A stretch of 64,000 nt of DNA, from the NCBI GenBank assembly GCA_015680905.1, contig CM027380.1, positions 36,138,001-36,202,000 of the forward strand. The letters are read 5' to 3'. Positions 56,293 to 64,000 of the stretch are shown here, piece by piece; the first letter of the stretch is position 1, and the number at the start of each line of letters is the position of its first letter. The notes beneath the pieces were generated by a model. It ran no database searches. It saw nothing but the letters and a program-made list of their open reading frames with translations, and was not told the origin of the DNA. Source of the stretch: Coptis chinensis (Eukaryota; Streptophyta; Magnoliopsida; Ranunculales; Ranunculaceae). Made by a program: the position numbers and the translations under genes.

Positions 56293-58106
56293 AACCACCC
56301 CAAACAAAGATTTTGCTTGTCCTCAAGCAAAGATGAGAAATTAGAATAAGTGACCAAAAATGGAGTTCTAACTACTCTCGTTTTTATTGAAAGCGCGATT
56401 GCATTGACCATATGCAACAAGGCCTTAAACCACTAGGAATTCCCTAGTGGACGAAGTTATAGCCTCGTGAGAGTTTTCCGATGAAGGTACTCACAAACTT
56501 CATCTATACTACAACGACTAAGAAAATAAAACTATTGTTTCCTTATTCATGCTCAACTATCTATACATCTCTAGCAATTGAATAAGAATAACCAAGTCAG
56601 AACCCTAAGCTAATATATGCATAATAATCTATCATCTACAATAAACATATACACAATGAGTAGTACTATAAAATGTTTAGCGTGGTTTGTTTTCGAGAAC
56701 TCCTAATAGCGTCCTTAAGTAGGTTCTCACAATAATAGTCAAGAAACAACACTCTGATTTTTCCACTCAAGTTTAAGCTTACTCCAAAGGTACAAGGGCA
56801 CACTTTACCTTACAATCTCAATGACACACAGAAGTTCTGGAGTCGATCAAACACATCCGCCACTTACTATCACACTAACCTATTCCTAATTGAGCTAAAG
56901 GTCTTTATTAGGTGTTCGGGATTAGGAGATGGTTTAAGAAGGAAGGAAATGGATATTCAAAAAGGACAAGTCCGATAATAGAGTCTTCATATTATGTAAC
57001 TAGAGAAAACCTTGTTATTTACTTTTGCTTCTACACTTTGTTTCCATCCTTAGCCATATTTTTTTTTTTTTTCTTTGGCTTTTGACTCCCTTTTATTCTA
57101 TTTTGGAGTTTTTATTTTATTTCTATTTTTATTTTTCTTTCTTTGGATGGAAACTTATTTTCTTTATTTTCCAAGCACTAACTAATTTTTGTTTACACAG
57201 GTTTTTCTCTTCTTCTTTCTTCATCATTCTATTCTCAGACTTATTCTAAATTGGGTAGGTTGATTTTTTTTATTTTTTTATTTTGTTTTGTTTGTGTAAC
57301 AGGGTAAAGGAATTGTGGTTTATGGAAGGGCTAATGAAAGGCTCAGTGGGGGCGACTAGCGGAAAATAATTCATAGGTTTGAATTTCTGGCTATATCGAT
57401 CCAAAGAGGGCCTAAATTCTCGCTTAGGATATGGTTTAGTGATCAAGCAAGTGGACGTGTGATTTCTCTATCCGGATTTCACTTCTCCCTTGTGTCATTT
57501 CTCAAATGTTTTGCTCATATAAGGCTTTAGGCTATATTCTCACAGGATTTGTAGAATAAGTACTCTAGCCTAGATTTCAGAAACTTACTGCTAACAATCA
57601 TAGATACTCATGTAATATATTTATAGATAGATGCAAAGATTATTATCTATATATTAACCTAAGTTTCTAACAATTATTCTGATGCAAAAGCTATGTGAGA
57701 CTTCTAGATTGTTAAGAGCATGGAGAAAGAAACAATACCAATATTCCTAAGTGTATAGCATAACTTATTTATTTATATTTTTAAATTTTTGAAATTTTAA
57801 CTAGAAAACAAATGCATATTATATCTATCTATATCCTAACAGATGTCTTAATTACACGAAGTTTCTATGCCCCCAAACAAGAAGCATGCTTTGTCCTCAA
57901 AGCATTTAAAATAAAAGAGGGTAGGAAAAATACCATTGAAGCGTGAAATTCGTGAACATCTGTAAAACAAGGTTAGAACGCACTAATATAGGAAATAAAA
58001 CTGACCACAACTCTATACGAAGTTCTACCCATTATGGGGTTATCGAATTAAATTGCTTGGGACATAAGCGGACCACTAACAGAAACTAAAACTTACATCC
58101 ACTCCG
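56293..58106 (-). other. AT-rich internal spacer of E5
   Basis: No gene. Reverse complement of the E4 spacer 6196-8013 in order and phrases, including the T-rich stretch at 57058-57300. Confidence 0.6.
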
Positions 58107-58960
58107 TTATTCGTCATCTTCGTCATCCTCTACTTCTATAAAGAAGTGAGGCTCCTTCGCGTCCTGCCATGCTATGATAATTTGCCAGGCTTCATGCCAT
58201 TTATCATCTATGTTTGCTAACTTATTAAGTGCCACTTGGTCTGATGGGGTGTAGGGTGCAACCTGGTGAGGTTGTATCGGCCACCCTTGCCAAGTCATTG
58301 CACGGAAAGATCGAATAATACTATTGGTGGGTCGCACCGTGTCTACCGTAATCCAATCCGTGAAACGTGTACAAAAAACATTAAAGAAACATAGCATAAT
58401 ACGTGAAATTAGAACAAGCATAAGAAGGTACTTATGCCTCATGGTATGGGCTCGTGCTAAACTAGACATCAAAGTTCTGGGAAGGTCATAGAACCGGCGT
58501 CCCGTGGCTAAAGCAAGGAAAACGCTACAAGTGGCGTCATTCACGTAAGAAAAACGCCATTCCCTAAAATGTTTAGCATAATCCAAAACATAACAGTTCC
58601 TATGTTCATGGACAGCTACCAAGGGCAACGCTATAGTCCCCTTGGTCCTCAATACGGAAAAATGCCCGCCCCATAAGCCTCGCGTGCAAAACTCATTAGT
58701 GTAGACATGCATATTATCGACCCAATAGCACCATGGGTCTTGTATCTCAAATGGGCATAGCAAGTCCAAGAACAAATGCTAGCAAGAACCTGGTAATTTC
58801 CATTGGTTCATCGTCAATATTGATGGAGAACACTTGTTCTCCATCCGGTCTCTCAAAGAAAATGCAGTTATTATAAAAATAAGATGCAAGTGCTAGAGAA
58901 TAAAGTTCACCGGTCTTACCATAAGAGGTTCCCAGCCAACGATGTGATCACCTCACAAAA
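58107..58960 (-). pseudogene. E5 accessory ORF B (env-like position)
   Basis: A 222-codon open stretch (58107-58775) includes NCYVLDYAKHFREWRFSYV and ends in the acidic tail AWQDAKEPHFFIEVEDDED. Upstream, in another frame, 58960-58790 reads ASYFYNNCIFFERPDGEQV, matching E4 ORF B. A frameshift thus lies near 58775. There is a hydrophobic stretch around YLLMLVLISRIMLCFFNVF (about 58370-58450), possibly a membrane segment or a retained intron read as protein. Function unknown. This is the longer of the two copies of this frame. Confidence 0.55.
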
Positions 58961-59089
58961 CCAAGCACCGTAAAAAGTGCTTTGGAACAAATCTTCGAAA
59001 GACTGTTCCGCTATTATTATAGGAGATGTCATCTCAAAACTACACTATGGAACAGCTGCAAAACAACCGGGTACTACGCGCGAAAAACT

Positions 59090-59275
59090 GGAAAATTTAT
59101 GGTCCACGGATGTCGGCGGCGCTGAAGGCCAAACTAGGGCGCGAAGTCGCTCTTTGTATTTTGGAATTCCAGTGTTTTAGCGCGAAGTCGCTTTGCCTTT
59201 GTAGCGCCAGCGCAAAAAATTTCTGTCGGGTGTAGAGCGAGGAAGCGTTCTCTCCTGCGGGCGGCCCGAAGTTGC
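59090..59275. repeat. GC-rich short-repeat region in E5
   Basis: Repeats of a GCGCGAAGTCGCT-like motif (59139-59151 and 59180-59191) with GC-rich surroundings, at the same relative place as the 76-bp repeats of E4. Confidence 0.5.
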
Positions 59276-59869
59276 AGTTTTGCAAAAATGAAGTCAAAAC
59301 GCGGGGAATCGCGGGTGTGAAGGGTGAGTGATGGAGTTTAGGTGTAGTGTGAGTTGTGAGGATAGTTTGTATCAAGTTTATATAGGTTTAAAGTTGCTAA
59401 AATGGATCGGAAAGTTGCCAAAACTAATTACGGCAGCTTTCGAAATCCTAAAATTTCCAAACTCGAAAACGAAACAACTCATATCCCGGATTCTAATTCA
59501 AACCCAAGATCTTTTAGGTTGATTTTATGATAGAATGTACCTATTTAATCTAGATTTCATCCTACAATGATACTTAATCATATTTCTGCCTAAACATCCA
59601 TATTTTCACCTTGACTCCACAATTAATTCTAATACGGGGTTATACAAAAAATAGTGCTTGAATTGATAAAACCACCCCAAACAAGTTGGGAAGGTGGGGT
59701 CAATATGAAACAACCATGCATAATGAAAATAAGCCCTTATATTAAAATTTCATTCGAGTATCACTACAAAATTCAAATTACGGAAATAAAAGTTACATTA
59801 CAATAAAACAACAAAAAGTAAATAAAACAACAACCACTATCAAACCTCGGACTCTCTAAACACCTCGCC

Positions 59870-61102
59870 ATCAGTGGCGGAGGGCACACTCTCTAGTGGT
59901 GGCTCCCCGGGCTCCCCGGCGTCCAAAGAAGAGTCGCCCTTCGCCGACGACGCCATGCCTCATAGTCGTGTCCTCGGCGGAGTCCAGATGAGGTGGGAAG
60001 CGTGCAAGCATGTCCACTCTAAACCGGCGCTGGCCTCCATCTCAGCCTTCTCGCTGTTCCCATCTCTCATCCTCTCAAAGGTGCGGATCTCGGTTGTGAT
60101 GAATAGTCAGCACGAAGTCCGAGGTCTAGTCAGACAGATAGTGTTTAGTGAACGATGCCCCTATGAAGCACAGCCATGCGTTCGCGTCGACCAACACCTC
60201 GGAAGGCATCCGTGATCAAAGCAGTCAAGTCTTCCTCATCCTCTGAGGCATCCCGATGTCCCCAACCTCCTCTTCATTCCCAGCTCCACCATCCTCTTCT
60301 TCTTCTTCTCTATCCTCAGCCCTCCTCCAAACTTGTTGGACACACTCCTATAGATACGCGTGTTACGGTGCAGGGGTAATGTAAATCCTCTCGGGCCGGA
60401 GTCGCTTTCATCTTCAACATGATCTTGGTGATTAACACGGAAGAGGTGCCAAAGACTTTCCGACCCCGATCATGCTTCAAAGAAAAACTCCGGGATACAG
60501 AAATCGTTCCGCCCCTCTGGAGTACCCATAAGACGGGAGGCAGGTCGGACCGATGTCGCCGACCTTGTCCTTCCCTAGGACATTCCGACCAATCCACCGA
60601 AATGAGCCGGTTGGTTGGTCCCGAGGGATGCCCGCGCATACCTAATGGGAGTTTGTATTGTAGCTCCCATTGATGACACCACGCCCATCGAGGCTCTACC
60701 CACAAACCGGGGCTCCGTAAAGTGGTTTCCGGATGGATTCTAGGCGAATGCCTAGAATCTCGACCAACAATCAAAGAGTCAACTCCCTCCTCTTCTTCCT
60801 TACCATCACAAAATCCTACTCCCTCCAACTCCCCCGGTGTTGTAAAACCGTCGGACCAAGTCTTCGTGGTAGAAGGCTTCGGTCGAAAGTACCGAGACTA
60901 TTCCAGCTCTACTAGCCATTTCACACCGTAAAATGGCGCCAAGTGGTCGGCGAAGGAAAACTTGCTCGGTATAATTCGCGTTGTTGAGCCATTTGAAGTT
61001 TGAATACGGTTTGGGGTTTGTAGAGGGTGTAGGAATAATGAGGAAAGACCTTAGTGATAAAAAACGATGGTGGTGGTGATGTGGTGGCATGGCAGCACCC
61101 AT
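59870..61102 (-). pseudogene. E5 accessory ORF A
   Basis: Minus-strand open stretches at 60806-61102 and 60316-60828 in different frames, with FGTSSVLITKIMLKMKATP aligning with the E4 block APFPVLITKMMLSFGEKP. Upstream the sequence FLSLRSFLIIPTPS and a His-rich run are probably leader or unrelated. The frame is broken repeatedly. Identity rests on the match to E4 ORF A; no activity is assigned. Confidence 0.45.
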
Positions 61103-62190
61103 TTTTTATTTTTTCGTGGTTTTGTTGGGTTAAATTGGTGGAGGTGGTTTGGTTTTAGTTTTAGAGGAGATTTGAATTGGATCTTTGATGGTTGGCGTGA
61201 GTTATTTTGGTTTTCTTTTTAATTTTTATTTTTGTTAGGGTTTTGAAGCTTTGTCAATGGCAGTGGAAGATGAAAAAAACGATGAACTGTTGCTGAGAAT
61301 GTAAAAGCTGAAAGGCCACCGGCCGGGCTGGTTGGGCTCCAAGCCCAAAATCGAAATTTTGATTTTTTTCGATTTTTTCGCGAATTTCAAATCAAAATTC
61401 CCGCTTCGTTACCGGTCTGATTTTTGCGAATGAGATATGGAAATGATCAGGAGAGAATTTCCTATCCAATGATCCATAAAACACTCTATTCCGACTTCAG
61501 ATGACATACGAGATAGTGGAAAACGCCTCGGCGCGCGTGCATGACGTAAGTTATGCGAACGAATGAACTCTAAATTAATAGATTATGTCAATCCGAAATC
61601 GTAATACAATAAAACGCCTAAGCAACTGTAATGGGACATAAACATTTTAGTATCGGAAACATTTAACACCCCACCCCAAACAAATTTTTTACAACGGCTT
61701 AGAAAATTTGTTTTAGTAAATGGTCTTTTTACAAATCCGTCCCCGACTTTCTAGATTACTATGTTTATTTTATTTTTATTTTATTTTTTTTTAGAAGGAA
61801 AAACAATAAACAATAAAGACATAATTCACACCATAGAGAAACATGACTCAAAAAAATCCGAAAAAACATGCAAGAGTGGAAAACGTGAACTATGTGAACC
61901 GTAGACTTAGGATCCGTACTTACAGCCACACACTCCATAGGGAGGGCCCGGTTACCTTAATGGTGCACTCACCAATATATTAAAGTGAAAGGAAGTGCAC
62001 CAAACACAGAAATTGAGTCGCTTATAGTCGATACTTTCGAGACTTTATCTAAAATATATGTATGAACATGTAGTTGATCATATATCAACAACCGAAATAG
62101 TTGTGGATCATTCCATAAATAAATATCACAGAAAACATATCCAAACACAATCAAACACCAAGATTCCCTATGACTCAACCTAGTGAAATG
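61103..62190. other. E5 region without recognisable genes
   Basis: AT-rich. A tract CCCCACCCCAAAC at about 61669-61681, similar to the polypurine complement, suggests a second element end, but no LTR could be delimited. RT, RNase H and integrase, expected here, are absent. Confidence 0.4.
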
Positions 62191-62194
62191 AAAG

Positions 62195-62830
62195 CTAAGT
62201 CGGATTATCGTGATTGTGTAACCTATCATGCACCTTATTTTTCATTTTTGAATGAGTGGGTGTTCTAGTAAATGAGTGTGGAAAAGTGAATGGTTGTGGA
62301 GAATATGGTGGATATGTATAAGTTGTAGAAAGACAGCTTGTACACAATGAGGATGTGGTTTTAGCAATCAACTCATTCATTATGTGTGTAGGGACTGCCT
62401 CAATTCTGAAAATGAAGGTGTCAAATAGTTTGTCCTTCCTCAAGTATCCGCTTTTGCTAGGAGGATTTAAAAAATTATGTAGCACAGAGAAAACAAAAGG
62501 ATCGAGTGCAAACTCGAGATTCCTTTGAAAGGGTGGAAGGAGGCCAGGGGAATCGAGGTGGATGTTGTGCAAGTTAGTTCTTGATAGGGTGAATTGTCAC
62601 CTACTCGAAGAAACTCATCGAATTCCTCATCTAGATTGGTCATATCCACATTACTATGGTAGTCCTCTACATCTTTGAAAAGTCATCTATCCCGGCCCTC
62701 ATCAATAATAATATGTGTATCGACTAGTGTAGGGATGAAAATGTTGGAGTCCGACTTTCCAAAGGAAAGAATTTTGGGCATATGACTATCGTGGAACGTG
62801 TTGTTGAAATAATCTCGGCGAAAGCTCTCG
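62195..62830 (-). pseudogene. E5 post-protease connector remnant
   Basis: In minus orientation the segment after the protease reads SMDGEVSMIESFRRDYFNN and DMTNLDEEFDEFLRVGDN, an acidic linker as between protease and RT in Athila elements. It is then lost in frameshifts; 62195-62572 is an open stretch without known motifs. Confidence 0.4.
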
Positions 62831-62849
62831 ATCATGCTTACCTCTCCAT

Positions 62850-63260
62850 CCATAGATCTAATCGGGTAACCGTGGTCCTTGTTTTAAAAACATTGACTTC
62901 AACAACAAGATGGCCAAAAGACATGGACATTGAACCATCACGCAATTAATGAGCGCATTGGCGGTTGCCGTGAAAGGGGCGCCTAAAATAATCGGACAGA
63001 GTCGTTAGCGACTTCCGTATCGAGGACTACAAAATCAGCCTGGATAGTAGAAATCCCGAACTTTTACCAAAGACATTTTCGACTACACCCTTAGGATACT
63101 TAATAGACCGATCAACTAATTGCAACGCCATTTTAGTGGGTTGCATCTTGTCTAGACCTATTTGTCTATACAAATAAAATGGGAGTAAGTTAACACTAGC
63201 CCCCGTGTCTAATAACGCCGTCGTCCGATAGGAATCTCCTAAGGTGCATCAGATAAGAGG
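62850..63260 (-). pseudogene. E5 aspartic protease (Athila type)
   Basis: Minus strand: a DTGASVNLLPFYLYRQIGL block around 63190-63230 (catalytic DTG), then KMQPTKMALQLVDRSIKYPK and GVVENVFGK, which is the Athila/Tat protease signature. ATANALIN near 62945-62970 is the C-terminal block in a shifted frame. Stops interrupt the domain. Confidence 0.85.
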
Positions 63261-63269
63261 ATCTACTCG

Positions 63270-63950
63270 TGGTCCTTGTACTTAACAATTCCGCTATTTT
63301 CGATAAGGTTGGGAATTGTTCCGCTAAAAGGCGCTTTTGGTATATTTGTCTTACGCCTAGTAGTACACAATTTCCTTAAGAAACTTAGCATGATGTGGTA
63401 GCTTTTAATAGCTTCGAGGAAGGGAAGGTTTATAGTTAGATTCTTAAAAACGTCCCCTAATCTCCTCGTAATTTGTATCCCTAGTTAACATGGCTAATTT
63501 TTGTGGAAATGGTGGTTTCGGTCTATATTTAGCAATGGTATCACCGGATGTTTAACCGTGGCTTTCTTTCTTAGGTTGTGTTGTAACCGGGTACCTCTAC
63601 AAAGGTAGGCTCTTCAGTTTCTATTGGGTATCTAGTAAAATAGTAGGTGTAGGAGGGTTATCGTGGGGTAACTATAGGCATAGTTACCTTGTTATCAACC
63701 ACTCTGCCGTAACGGAGAGTGGTGATGGCATTTATCTCACCTACATTTTCATATTCATTACTAGTATTATCGGTTACCTCAAAGGCCGTGTTTGTTGTTT
63801 TAGGATTAGGTATTGGCGCGACTGGCAACACACCTTTGGTTTGGGCTTTATCTTGAGCCAACCGTTGGGTTAAATTATTAACCCCATTGTAGAAGCCGCT
63901 TGGTTAGATTGAGCCATGGTTTGGAAAAGTTTTGGCTCACTTGTATGAAG
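63270..63950 (-). pseudogene. E5 gag C-terminal region
   Basis: Minus strand, degraded. GEINAITTLRYGRVVDNK (63658-63861 open stretch) corresponds to the 'NAxTLRSGR' block that ends gag in Athila-type elements. Further on, HAKFLKKLCTTRRKTNIPKA (about 63350-63400) matches the 'PxYAKFLKDILxxKRK' block before the protease. Truncated by the window edge. Confidence 0.7.
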
Positions 63951-64000
63951 GTGTCAAGGCGATCCGGTTGTGTGGGTGTAGTAGTCACGGGTGGTGTGGA

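Larger units (their letters stand above)
54916..64000 (-). mobile_element. E5: Athila-like LTR retrotransposon, partial
   Basis: Minus strand, from the right edge: gag C-terminus and protease (62.8-63.9 kb), a degraded region without RT or integrase (61.1-62.8 kb), accessory ORFs A (59.87-61.1 kb) and B (58.1-58.96 kb), spacer, polypurine tract (56293-56306) and 3' LTR (54916-56292). E4 carries homologous accessory ORFs, spacer and LTR in the opposite orientation. The five bases outside the LTR are TTTAT. The 5' LTR lies beyond the window. Confidence 0.78.

Noticed and set aside
1-64000. tRNA, rRNA or other structured RNA genes
   Set aside because: I looked for tRNA-like A/B boxes and conserved rRNA phrases and found nothing convincing; a tRNAscan/Rfam run would be decisive.

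Overview
The window is nuclear DNA of a flowering plant, most likely a eudicot. It holds one apparently intact, intron-rich host gene surrounded by nested and decayed transposable elements. Evidence for a plant: a 14-exon nucleobase-ascorbate transporter gene with GT-AG introns, plant-type Ty3/gypsy elements (Tat-like and Athila-like), a plant L1 LINE with an RNase H domain, and a CACTA DNA transposon carrying pieces of plant genes. I cannot name the species.

Layout. 1-3605: 3' part of a plus-strand Tat-like LTR retrotransposon (E1) with an antisense accessory gene. 3606-16017: 3' part of a plus-strand Athila-like element (E4); its 3' LTR (8014-16017) is split by a full-length minus-strand L1 LINE (8676-15242) flanked by a 15-bp target duplication. 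16018-32446: a minus-strand Tat-like element (E2, same family as E1) with gag, protease, RT, RNase H, integrase and an antisense accessory gene; an 8.04-kb CACTA transposon (21967-30006, CAA target duplication) sits between its protease and RT. The CACTA carries fragments of at least four host genes (ARP2-like, plastid dicarboxylate transporter-like, RGG-protein-like, auxilin-like). 32478-33007: intronless arogenate/prephenate dehydratase pseudogene abutting the E2 LTR. 33071-34700: fold-back element and a 404-bp tandem duplication. 34827-42652: the host NAT gene (minus strand, 520 codons, open reading frame intact). 43363-43724: hAT-like MITE. 44391-54565: a Tat-like element with both ends present (E3, minus strand; LTRs 561 and 558 bp, ACCTG target duplication, primer site), lacking RNase H/integrase but with two tandem copies of the antisense gene and two families of short hairpin repeats. 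54916-64000: minus-strand Athila-like element (E5), related to E4 in opposite orientation, running off the right edge.

How the parts relate. Inferred order: E2 is older than E4 and than the CACTA; E4 is older than the LINE and probably than E1. The TE coding regions are mostly broken by stops and frameshifts. The strongest signals beyond routine annotation are (a) the spliceosomal introns kept in the antisense genes of the Tat-like elements, (b) the multi-gene CACTA transduplication with an apparent RGG-auxilin fusion exon, and (c) the covarying hairpin repeats in E3. All assignments come from reading the sequence; no database search was run.
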